From Bacteroidia bacterium (GTDB taxonomy: Bacteria > Bacteroidota > Bacteroidia > 2-12-FULL-35-15): a DNA stretch of 64,000 nucleotides. Below are positions 56,567 through 64,000 of the stretch, piece by piece. Location of the stretch: assembly GCA_016786925.1 (NCBI GenBank), contig JAEUTU010000063.1:62001-126000 (forward strand), given 5' to 3'. Under the pieces are notes generated by a model, which worked only from the letters and a program-made list of their open reading frames with translations, ran no database searches and was not told where the DNA came from. How positions within the stretch are numbered: the stretch's first letter is position 1; the number at the start of each line of letters is the position of its first letter. The translations under genes were made by a program, and so were the position numbers.

Positions 56567-56848
56567 TTATTCAGGTTTTCTGGCTTTTTCATTCGTGATA
56601 AAGATTTCTTCTTTCGGAATGATTTCAGCCTCTTTACTATTGGGATTCTTTGTTCTCTCCCAGGTTGGATTGTTCGAAGTAGGCTGTGCCTGCTGTGCTT
56701 TTTCAAGCTTTGGATTCGCTTTTTTTAAAGCTGTCGCTTCATTGCCTCCTATTACTTCGTTACTGGCTGCAGATACTTGTTGTGCATTCAGCTGATTTAG
56801 TATAAGTAAAAAGACTACTGTAGTAAGTATATTTTTAAATAGTTTCAT
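56567..56848 (-). CDS. Small secreted protein between two collagen-like genes
   Basis: A 93-residue protein: signal peptide (basic start, hydrophobic core 'ILTTVVFLLILNQLNAQ'), then about 70 polar residues rich in Asn, Pro, Lys and Glu with no predicted fold and no cysteines. The ATG at 56848 is chosen because the signal peptide starts there; the longer frame overlaps the upstream gene. It begins 11 bases after the stop of the smaller collagen-like gene, so it is very likely cotranscribed with it. Function unknown; no family recognised. Confidence 0.7.
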   Translation of the reverse strand: MKLFKNILTTVVFLLILNQLNAQQVSAASNEVIGGNEATALKKANPKLEKAQQAQPTSNNPTWERTKNPNSKEAEIIPKEEIFITNEKARKPE

Positions 56849-56859
56849 AGAGTACTGGT

Positions 56860-57855
56860 TTAAGGAGTGTCTAATATCATTAATGAACGATTGAAATAGG
56901 TGCCGCCAGTTGCCGCTAAGTTGTTGATAGTTGTATTGGTTGCTCCAGCTCTTTGAGCTGTCCACCAAATTTCAACAGTATTGGCTACTCCGGGATTGAC
57001 AGTTAAAGGGGTTGATACACCGATATCCCAAAGGTTCCAATCTTCAGCACCTGTTGTATCCCATTCTCTTATCGAAACACCATTTACACGTACTTCAAAC
57101 CAGATTGCGTGATGCTCATATGCAGTTGTTGTATATGTTCCAGCAGCTGTAAAGTGCATCAAAACGCTTGAATTGACAGGAGTGAATGTTAGAGTCATTT
57201 GTGGCATTAAAACAAATGCACCAGCAGCAGCATTCGCTGGTCTAGTAGCATCCGTAGTGCCTACAACGCTATATTTGAAAACATTACCTGGCCCTGTTGG
57301 ACCGGTTGCTCCTGTTGTTCCGGTAGCTCCTGCTACTCCTGTGCTTCCGGTAGCTCCAATTGTTCCTGTTGCTCCAGTAGCCCCTGTCGCTCCTGCAACA
57401 CCAGTACTACCAGTTGCTCCAGTGTTTCCATTTGCACCAGTAGGGCCAGTTGCTCCATTTGCACCAGTAGGGCCTGTCGCACCATCATTTCCTGTAGCAC
57501 CTGTGGCTCCGGCCACTCCAGCAGAACCCGTTGGTCCTGTTGCACCTGTAGCTCCTGATCCACCAGCAGTACATAGTGATGTCCATGTGGTGGTTGCTGC
57601 TATGTAATAAAAGAAGCAATCAAGATTTGTATCATAAACTAACAAACCATTCGCGGGGCTCGCAATAGCTGTTCTTTGAGCTGTTGTCATTCTTGGTACT
57701 AATACCCCTTGTGTGGTGGATTGTACTTCCAATGCAGAAGATGCATCAGGAGTATTGGTTCCAATACCGACATTATTCTGCGCTGTAGAGGTAAGAATTG
57801 ACACGGAAAAAAATCCGGCAAATAAAAACCTTTTCAATTGAGTCATTTTTTTCAT
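56860..57855 (-). CDS. Secreted collagen-like protein with jelly-roll-like head
   Basis: A 331-residue protein with a signal peptide (about 1-26) and the N-terminal motif '[18 protein letters not shown]' plus '[20 protein letters not shown]', closely matching the gene at 54069. A Gly-x-y tract spans about 101-190 ([12 protein letters not shown] triplets, richer in proline than the larger protein). The C-terminal 140 residues ('[20 protein letters not shown]', '[20 protein letters not shown]') look like a beta-sandwich of the C1q/TNF type, as in other bacterial collagen-like stalks. A trimeric stalk-and-head fibre is inferred. It begins 31 bases downstream of the adhesin stop. Confidence 0.82.
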   Translation of the reverse strand: MKKMTQLKRFLFAGFFSVSILTSTAQNNVGIGTNTPDASSALEVQSTTQGVLVPRMTTAQRTAIASPANGLLVYDTNLDCFFYYIAATTTWTSLCTAGGSGATGATGPTGSAGVAGATGATGNDGATGPTGANGATGPTGANGNTGATGSTGVAGATGATGATGTIGATGSTGVAGATGTTGATGPTGPGNVFKYSVVGTTDATRPANAAAGAFVLMPQMTLTFTPVNSSVLMHFTAAGTYTTTAYEHHAIWFEVRVNGVSIREWDTTGAEDWNLWDIGVSTPLTVNPGVANTVEIWWTAQRAGATNTTINNLAATGGTYFNRSLMILDTP

Positions 57856-57886
57856 AAGTAGTTTTTTAGTTTGAATCAATTTTGAA

Positions 57887-60800
57887 TTATTTGACAATAG
57901 TTACTGTTCCAATATATTTATGCTTTTGACTTTTGTTATCTTTCAGATTAACAACATATACATATACATCTTGTTGTGCTACTTCTGCACCATTGTTTGC
58001 TTTCCCATCCCAATGTTTATTTATATCATCGGTAAAAAAGATCATATTCCCCCAGCGGTCATAAATAAACATTTCAAATTCTTTTATGTATTCGCCTTTT
58101 CCATAGAATTCATCATTGATCCCATCTCCATTTGGAGAGAATGCATTCGGAATAAAGAATGTAAATTCAGGATCAATTACTACACACATTTCTGTTGTAT
58201 CAGTACATCCTGCTGTATTACTCGCTATTAATGTAACACAATATGTTCCAATGTCACCGTATGTATGTGATGGATTGGCTTGTGTACTTGTGTTAGGTGA
58301 ACTTGTGTTTGTAGGATCTCCAAAATTCCAGTTAAAAATAGTAGCATCTGTTGATGTATTTGTGAATTGTACAATAGGCGCTAAGATACTTGTTGATAAT
58401 GGTGCTGAGAATCCGGCTACGGGATTTGCAAAAACAGTGATCATATTAGTGATCGTTGTATCGTTTGAGCAACCATTGTTTGAACTTACAGTTAAGGAAA
58501 TAGAATAAATTCCTGCATTCACAAAACAATGCGTAGGATTTTGTAAGCTGGATCCACCTTCGTTTGGACCAAAATTCCAGCTCCATGAATTGATTGTGCC
58601 ACCTGTTGCTGATGAAGCATCTGTAAAGTTAACACAAAGTGGAGCACATCCACTTGTAAGGTTTGAAGTGAAATCTACTGTAGGGACAGGTGTTACAGTG
58701 ATTGTAACCGTAGATGTTGCAGCCGGTGAACAACCATCATTCGCAGTGACAGTGTAAGTTGTTGTAACTGTAGGCGATGCAGTTGGATTAGCAGCATTGG
58801 CATTACTTAATCCTGTTGCCGGACTCCATGAGTATGTGTATGGACCGCCATTTCCGTTTGCTGCAGTAGCAGTAATAGGTGTAGCTGCACCCGGACAAAT
58901 AGATGCTGTCCCTGAAGCAGTAACAGAAAGTAACGGATTTACTGTAATTGTTACAGTAACAGGTAGTGCACTACATCCATTTGCATCAGAAGCATTTACT
59001 GTGTATGTAGTAGTTGTTGTAGGGTTAGCCGTTACCGTAGAACCTGTAGTAGAACTTAGTCCGGTAGCAGGGCTCCATGAATATGTATAAGGTCCATTTC
59101 CACCTATTGCAGATGCTGTAACGGATGCATTTCCTCCATTGCAAATCGTGATGTTTGTGATTGGAGCCAATTCAACCAAGCTTGGTTGAGTAATAGTTAC
59201 TGTAGTTGTTGCTGTACATCCATTAGCGTCAGTTATTGTACAAGTATAACTTCCAGCACAAAGACCTGTTGCTGTTGCCGTTGTTTGAACAGGCGATGTA
59301 TTCCATGAGTAAGAGTAATTGGTAGTTCCTCCTATAGCCATAGCTGTTGCAGTTCCGTTGCATGCTCCATTACAAGTAACCTGAGTGGATCCATTGATTG
59401 ATGCAACTAATAGAGGAGGTTCTATGATTGTCGTGTCTGCTGTGCTAGTACAACCAAAAGCATCAGTTACCGTAACTGTGTAGGATCCGGCAGAAAGGCC
59501 TGAGCAAGAAGCAGATGAGCATCCTCCAGTCCAATTGTATGAATAAGGTATAGTTCCACCATTTGGAATAACAATTGTTTGCCCGTTACCAGCTCCATTG
59601 CAAGTAAGATCAATTCCCGATATCGCTAAAGTAAGTTGAGGGTCAACAAATACTGTTACGTTATCGGTTCCACTACAGCCGTTTATATCTGTAACGGTAA
59701 CAGAATAAATAGTGGTGGCAGTAGGATTAGCAATAGGATTAGCTATTGCAGTGCTGCTCAATCCTGTTGCCGGTGACCATGTAAATGTACTTCCTGCATT
59801 AGCAGGTGTAACATTTAGAGTTGTATTCGAACCAAAGCAGATCGTGTCATTAAGTCCAGCATCCACAGTTAAACTTGTGTTCATTGTGACTGTAGCAACA
59901 GCCGTTGCTGTACAACCTAATGTTGTTCCAGTTACAGTATAACTTGTAGTGCTTAATGGTGCAACGGTAATAGGATTCGTTGTTGCACCTGTAGACCAAG
60001 TATAAGTTGTTGCTCCATTAGCAGTTAATGTAGCATTGGAACCAGGGCAAACACTAGGCGAATTTACCGTAACTGTTGGAGCATTATTTACAGTAACAGT
60101 TCCTGTTGCTGTATTAGAACATCCACTGGTTGTTCCGGTAACAGTATAAGTTGTGGTTGTAGAAGGTGTAACGGATAATGTAGAAGTTGTTGCCCCTGTG
60201 TTCCAGTTGTACGTTGTAGCTCCCCCGGCAGTTAAGCTGGTGGTCTGCCCATTACAAATAGTAGAACTAGTAGAAGTTACTGTTGGTATTGCATTAACAG
60301 TTACAGTTGCTACTGCTGTACCTGAACATCCTCCTGTTGTTCCAGTTACAGTATAAGTTGTAGTTGTTGTTGGCGATACGGTGATTGGATTAGTTGTTGC
60401 TCCTGTATTCCAACTGTAAGTTGTTCCTCCTGTTGCTGTAAGAGTTGCAGATTGCCCATTACAAATAGTAGGAGAGTTTACTGTTATTGTCATACTGGCT
60501 CCAATTGTAACTGTTGCAACAGCGGTATTGCTACATCCACTTGTTGTTCCTGTAACGGTATAGCTTGTAGTGCTGGCAGGTGAAACGGTGATTGGGTTTG
60601 TTGTTGCTCCTGTACTCCAGGCATAGGTGGTTCCTCCTGTTGCTGTTAATGTTGCATTTTGTCCAGGACAAATAGTTGGTGAGTTAACTGCAATTGTTGG
60701 TAGTGGGTTTACAGTAACAGTTCCGGTACCAGTTCCGGTACAGCCGGCTAGTGTGTATGTTACTGTATAAGTAGTGGTACTTCCTGGTGTAACAGTAATA

Positions 60801-62134
60801 GATTGTGTTGTTTGTCCACCAGGAGCCCATGAATAGGTGCCTCCGCCAGCAGAAGGTGTTGCAGTAAGTGTGGCACTGGCTCCTGCACAGATTGTTTGTG
60901 AATTCACCGTAACCGTTGGTAAAGGATTTACTGTAACAGTTCCAGTTGAAGTAGAGTTACAACCACCAAAATTGTATGTAACGGTGTATGTTGTTGTTGA
61001 AGCAGGGCTAACAGTGATTGATTGTGTCGTTTGTCCTCCCGGAGCCCATGAATATGTTCCACCCGTAGTAGTTGGTGTTGCTGTTAAAGTTGTAGATGCT
61101 CCTGCACAAATAGTTTGTGAATTTGCAGTAACAGGACTTCCACCTGAACCTGCAACTGTAACAGTGTATGTTTGAGCAGGTGTACATGTTAAACCATCAT
61201 TTACAGTAACAGTATAGCTACCTGCAGCTAAACCCGAAGCAGTTGCTCCTGTTCCTCCGCTTGGCGCCCATGAATAAGAGAATGGACCAATACCTCCGGC
61301 AACTGTTGCAGTGGCCGTTCCGTTGTTTACACCACAACCTGCTGCAGTAGAACTAGTTGTTACGGTCCATGGAGCAGTACATTGAATAATATCGATCATT
61401 ACACCGGAATCCATTAAACAGTCAGACGCATCTGCAATTGCCAGTTTAAAGTGGTAAGTGGCACAAGGTGTCACATTCATTGAGGGAGTAAGAACAGTGG
61501 TGAATCCATCAAAACTATTATTGAAAGTAGCTCCATTATTATTAACGAAATAAGCTGTGTTCGTTAAATGACTAACATTATCAATACTCACGGCAGTTCC
61601 ACCCGGAATTGTTGCTAAATTGAAATTGGTATAATTCCCTCCGCCAGGGTTAGGGCCACTTACAAAGAATCCGAATGCATCATTAAAACTGGCATTAACA
61701 TAGTCAGTATACTCGTCTGATCCGAAAACGAAAGAAATGCTCAGATTGTTACACTGTGGAATTACGTCAAACTCAATGATACAAACATCATTGGTCGCTT
61801 GATTACTTAAGGCAATTAGTTGAGGATCACTACCTGAATTTCCTACACAAGCACCCGTAAAATCGTTGTTTGTATTAGCGCCTACTATTTGTGAAGCAGT
61901 TCCAGTTGTTAATACCAATCCATTATTAATCCCCATGCCGGAAGCAGCTCCTCCACTGAAAGATCCATAGGATACTGCGGCACAGTTAACAGTAACATTG
62001 CTAACCGTAAGTCCTGGACCGGCAACAGCACTGGTTACAGCAGCAGCTCCACCACCAGAGGTAATAACCAATTGGGCAAATGTTGAGCTAATAGCTACTA
62101 ATAAAAATGAAAGAAATGCAATAATTTTTTTCAT
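57887..62134 (-). CDS. Giant multi-repeat adhesin with T9SS type B sorting domain
   Basis: A 1415-residue secreted protein: signal peptide to Gln21. A choice-of-anchor-L-like domain spans about 30-250 ('[23 protein letters not shown]'). A SprB-like repeat follows (about 255-330). Six tandem Ig-like units of about 70 residues fill 330-750, each with 'TIC.G..ATLTA' and a '[11 protein letters not shown]' end. Two more SprB-type repeats ('[16 protein letters not shown]', '[20 protein letters not shown]') occur around 860-1010, then further Ig-like units, two PKD domains (about 1150-1320) and the gliding-motility-type C-terminal domain (1325-1415, '[18 protein letters not shown]', '[11 protein letters not shown]'). 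The type B domain marks it as T9SS cargo, likely needing a PorP/SprF-type partner. Probably an adhesin; the ligand is unknown. Confidence 0.93.
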   Translation of the reverse strand: MKKIIAFLSFLLVAISSTFAQLVITSGGGAAAVTSAVAGPGLTVSNVTVNCAAVSYGSFSGGAASGMGINNGLVLTTGTASQIVGANTNNDFTGACVGNSGSDPQLIALSNQATNDVCIIEFDVIPQCNNLSISFVFGSDEYTDYVNASFNDAFGFFVSGPNPGGGNYTNFNLATIPGGTAVSIDNVSHLTNTAYFVNNNGATFNNSFDGFTTVLTPSMNVTPCATYHFKLAIADASDCLMDSGVMIDIIQCTAPWTVTTSSTAAGCGVNNGTATATVAGGIGPFSYSWAPSGGTGATASGLAAGSYTVTVNDGLTCTPAQTYTVTVAGSGGSPVTANSQTICAGASTTLTATPTTTGGTYSWAPGGQTTQSITVSPASTTTYTVTYNFGGCNSTSTGTVTVNPLPTVTVNSQTICAGASATLTATPSAGGGTYSWAPGGQTTQSITVTPGSTTTYTVTYTLAGCTGTGTGTVTVNPLPTIAVNSPTICPGQNATLTATGGTTYAWSTGATTNPITVSPASTTSYTVTGTTSGCSNTAVATVTIGASMTITVNSPTICNGQSATLTATGGTTYSWNTGATTNPITVSPTTTTTYTVTGTTGGCSGTAVATVTVNAIPTVTSTSSTICNGQTTSLTAGGATTYNWNTGATTSTLSVTPSTTTTYTVTGTTSGCSNTATGTVTVNNAPTVTVNSPSVCPGSNATLTANGATTYTWSTGATTNPITVAPLSTTSYTVTGTTLGCTATAVATVTMNTSLTVDAGLNDTICFGSNTTLNVTPANAGSTFTWSPATGLSSTAIANPIANPTATTIYSVTVTDINGCSGTDNVTVFVDPQLTLAISGIDLTCNGAGNGQTIVIPNGGTIPYSYNWTGGCSSASCSGLSAGSYTVTVTDAFGCTSTADTTIIEPPLLVASINGSTQVTCNGACNGTATAMAIGGTTNYSYSWNTSPVQTTATATGLCAGSYTCTITDANGCTATTTVTITQPSLVELAPITNITICNGGNASVTASAIGGNGPYTYSWSPATGLSSTTGSTVTANPTTTTTYTVNASDANGCSALPVTVTITVNPLLSVTASGTASICPGAATPITATAANGNGGPYTYSWSPATGLSNANAANPTASPTVTTTYTVTANDGCSPAATSTVTITVTPVPTVDFTSNLTSGCAPLCVNFTDASSATGGTINSWSWNFGPNEGGSSLQNPTHCFVNAGIYSISLTVSSNNGCSNDTTITNMITVFANPVAGFSAPLSTSILAPIVQFTNTSTDATIFNWNFGDPTNTSSPNTSTQANPSHTYGDIGTYCVTLIASNTAGCTDTTEMCVVIDPEFTFFIPNAFSPNGDGINDEFYGKGEYIKEFEMFIYDRWGNMIFFTDDINKHWDGKANNGAEVAQQDVYVYVVNLKDNKSQKHKYIGTVTIVK

Positions 62135-62191
62135 GAATCTATATTTATTGAAAGTAAAAACAATCTGATACTTCCTTTAAGATGTATAAAG

Positions 62192-62208
62192 ATGCAAAAA
62201 AGTTGCAT
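62192..62208. promoter_or_regulatory. Inverted repeat upstream of the adhesin gene
   Basis: ATGCAA (62192-62197) and TTGCAT (62203-62208) with a 5-base spacer, 58 bases upstream of the adhesin ATG and 54 bases past the dnaX stop. It could be an operator; no terminator-type T run follows. Confidence 0.4.
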
Positions 62209-62261
62209 AATATACTAATTAAAAAACACAGGATTATTTTTGAAAATCAGATAGTTGGCTT

Positions 62262-64000
62262 TTAAAACTCAATATCTAGATCGAAAGCCTGACGAAGCTT
62301 GTTGATAGCGGGGTTTTTTTCCGATAAATGTTTGTAGCGATCGGTTGCTGTATACAGATTTTTTCCTTCCTCCACTTGGGCAACAACAATATTTAAGCTT
62401 ACAGAATAATTATTGAGCTCTTTCCTTAAAAAACTTAAAAATGTTGTTTTGTCTTCATTTAAGGCTTCCTCTGCAGCTTTATTGTTGATCACATACTCAA
62501 TTGTAAGCGAATCAGATCCTAATGTGGGTTGTCTGCTTGTTAGTACAATGGCTAAATTCTGTTTCCCTTTTGCTTTCAAGTCGTTAGCATAGCGCTGCCA
62601 AACAGCATCTAATGAGTCTTGACTGACAGGTTGTTTGGGACGTTCGGTAGGATTTAAAGTGACTTCTTTTACTTCGGTTTCTTCCGCTTTTTTTTCTGTA
62701 TTAAAACGTTGTGAAATGGAAGGTGTACTAGTCTTTAGTAGGGTCTTTTTAAAAGCAGGGGTGCTTGAGCTAACTGCTGGTGTTGGATTGGCTACCGGGT
62801 TAGAGATGACCGTTTTTTCGTTGGTAGCTGTTTGCTGCTGAACTTGGTTGTTATTCGTATTTGTTGAGCTAGAAGGATTAGAAACCGTAATATTAGGCTT
62901 ACTTATGTCATTTTTTTTTTCAGCCTCAACACTCATTGTGTTAAGCGAGCATAGCTGCATCAGCGCTAATTCGACCTGGAGTCGCTGATTCTTGCTCCCT
63001 TTGTATTGTATGTCGGTCTTGTTAAGAATAGTTAGACCTCTTACCAAAAAGGACAGGCTACATTTGCTTGCTTGCTCTTTGTATTTGTCTTTAATATTAT
63101 TTCCAACCTCCAAAAGTTGTAAGGTCTCGTTGTCCTTACTTACAAGCAAATTCCGGAAATGACTTCCCATGCCTGCTATAAAATTATGACCGTCAAAACC
63201 ATTGTTCAAGATCTCATTAAAAATAAGTAATGATTGAGAAATATTTTCGGCTAAAATAGCATCCGTTACCTTGAAATAATAATCGTAATCAAGGATGTTT
63301 AAATTTTCAATTACAGCCTTGTAAGTTACATTGCTGCCCGCAAAACTAACGATCTGGTCGAATATAGAGCAGGCGTCACGCAAGGCGCCATCAGCCTTTT
63401 GAGCAATGATATGTAAAGCATCTGTTTCAGCCGTTACATTCTCATTTTTTGCAATGTATGCCAAGTGGTTGGCAATATCTTCTATTTGTATTCTATTAAA
63501 ATCGAATATTTGACAACGCGATAAGATCGTTGGAATGATCTTGTGCTTTTCTGTTGTTGCTAAGATAAAAATGGCATGCTTTGGAGGTTCTTCCAATGTC
63601 TTCAAAAAGGCATTAAATGCACTTGTTGAAAGCATGTGAACCTCGTCAATGATATATACTTTGTGGGTTCCAAGTTGAGGTGCAAAACGAACCTGATCAA
63701 CTAAATTCCTGATATCATCTACGGAGTTGTTTGAAGCAGCATCTAGTTCATATACATTCAAAGATGCTCCGCTGTTGAATGATTTGCAAGATTCACATTG
63801 GTCACACGCTTCCGTGTCAGCCGTTTTATTGGTACAATTAATTGTTTTTGCTAGGATTCGAGCACATGTTGTTTTACCAACACCACGTGGTCCGCAAAAC
63901 AAAAAAGCTTGCGCTAGGTGATTATTTTTTATGGCATTTTTTAATGTATTGGTAATATGCGCTTGGCCAACAACCGTGTTAAATGTTGCCGGACGATACT
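62262..64000 (-). CDS. dnaX: DNA polymerase III gamma/tau subunit (5' end outside window)
   Basis: Clamp-loader ATPase; 578 residues visible, lacking only roughly the first ten. The frame stays open to the right edge, beginning 'YRPATFNTVVGQAHITNTL'. It shows Walker A GPRGVGKT, the zinc-binding cysteines in 'ACDQCESCKS', Walker B 'KVYIIDEVHMLS' and the sensor region 'LEEPPKHAIFILATTE'. A Ser/Thr/Asn/Gln-rich linker (about 350-430) leads to a C-terminal domain that would bind the polymerase. I see no clear programmed-frameshift slippery site, though I did not search exhaustively. Confidence 0.96.
   Translation of the reverse strand, partial: YRPATFNTVVGQAHITNTLKNAIKNNHLAQAFLFCGPRGVGKTTCARILAKTINCTNKTADTEACDQCESCKSFNSGASLNVYELDAASNNSVDDIRNLVDQVRFAPQLGTHKVYIIDEVHMLSTSAFNAFLKTLEEPPKHAIFILATTEKHKIIPTILSRCQIFDFNRIQIEDIANHLAYIAKNENVTAETDALHIIAQKADGALRDACSIFDQIVSFAGSNVTYKAVIENLNILDYDYYFKVTDAILAENISQSLLIFNEILNNGFDGHNFIAGMGSHFRNLLVSKDNETLQLLEVGNNIKDKYKEQASKCSLSFLVRGLTILNKTDIQYKGSKNQRLQVELALMQLCSLNTMSVEAEKKNDISKPNITVSNPSSSTNTNNNQVQQQTATNEKTVISNPVANPTPAVSSSTPAFKKTLLKTSTPSISQRFNTEKKAEETEVKEVTLNPTERPKQPVSQDSLDAVWQRYANDLKAKGKQNLAIVLTSRQPTLGSDSLTIEYVINNKAAEEALNEDKTTFLSFLRKELNNYSVSLNIVVAQVEEGKNLYTATDRYKHLSEKNPAINKLRQAFDLDIEF

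Noticed and set aside
55670-57570. Regularly repeated short units that could look like a CRISPR array
   Set aside because: Units are in-frame codon triplets within genes, with no unique spacers of constant length and no cas genes.
57173-57607. Second Pro/Ala/Val-rich plus-strand frame
   Set aside because: Same antisense artefact over the smaller collagen-like gene.
58116-61175. Several Val-rich plus-strand frames opposite the adhesin
   Set aside because: They mirror the Thr/Gly/Val repeat codons of the adhesin and change frame from unit to unit; the minus strand is one uninterrupted gene.

Overview
The window is a low-GC, gene-dense piece of a Bacteroidota chromosome, probably from a free-living, T9SS-bearing Flavobacteriia-like lineage. 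The evidence is the porP-gldK-gldL-gldM-gldN cluster of the type IX secretion system (T9SS), proteins with T9SS type A and type B C-terminal sorting domains, DUF5606 and DUF983 genes, the '[12 protein letters not shown]' N-terminal motif, promoter boxes of the Bacteroidota form TAnnTTTG, and almost no Shine-Dalgarno sequences. I see no rRNA, tRNA, CRISPR array or insertion sequence, and no gene-free stretch over 300 bases. Both ends are cut inside genes: an AsmA-like protein on the left and dnaX on the right.

Layout. 1-3.7 kb: AsmA-like protein, an RluB-type pseudouridine synthase with a long charged N-terminal tail, and YraN. 3.8-4.5 kb: a secreted DUF4412 protein. 4.6-12.1 kb, all minus strand: miaB, a four-helix-bundle gene, a sigma-54 activator, lptE, a TPR protein, secG, groS and groL, combining tRNA modification, envelope assembly, secretion and chaperones. 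12.3-23.1 kb, all plus strand: topA, an arginase-fold protein that seems to lack half its metal ligands, then porP, gldK, gldL, gldM, gldN and a second gldN-type gene (gldO-like). Hairpins sit in the porP-gldK and gldL-gldM gaps, and a terminator separates gldN from its paralogue.

23-46 kb is mostly housekeeping: DUF2461, an AI-2E transporter, a membrane hydrolase, an NAD(P)-binding protein, DUF983, an ABC-F ATPase, pyrG, a TonB-dependent receptor, an EVE protein, holA, AMP nucleosidase, an orphan HsdR-N nuclease domain, a secreted subtilase with a T9SS sorting domain, DUF5606, an M3 peptidase, DinB, murB, two glycosyltransferases, an AT-rich orphan and ftsE. 46.6-51.5 kb holds a 1047-residue periplasmic TPR protein paired with an outer-membrane barrel; then come a VOC protein and gyrB.

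54-62 kb, all minus strand, is the most distinctive region. A 1415-residue multi-repeat adhesin with a type B sorting domain is followed by a collagen-like protein with a jelly-roll-like head, a 93-residue secreted protein, and, as a second unit, a larger collagen-like protein with a different C-terminal domain. I read this as a surface-fibre locus whose large adhesin would be exported by the T9SS encoded about 35 kb away. That link is inference from domain architecture, not proof.

Many predicted starts were moved to an internal ATG because the longer reading begins at a TTG. In two cases (rluB, miaB) that TTG lies inside a recognisable promoter -7 box.
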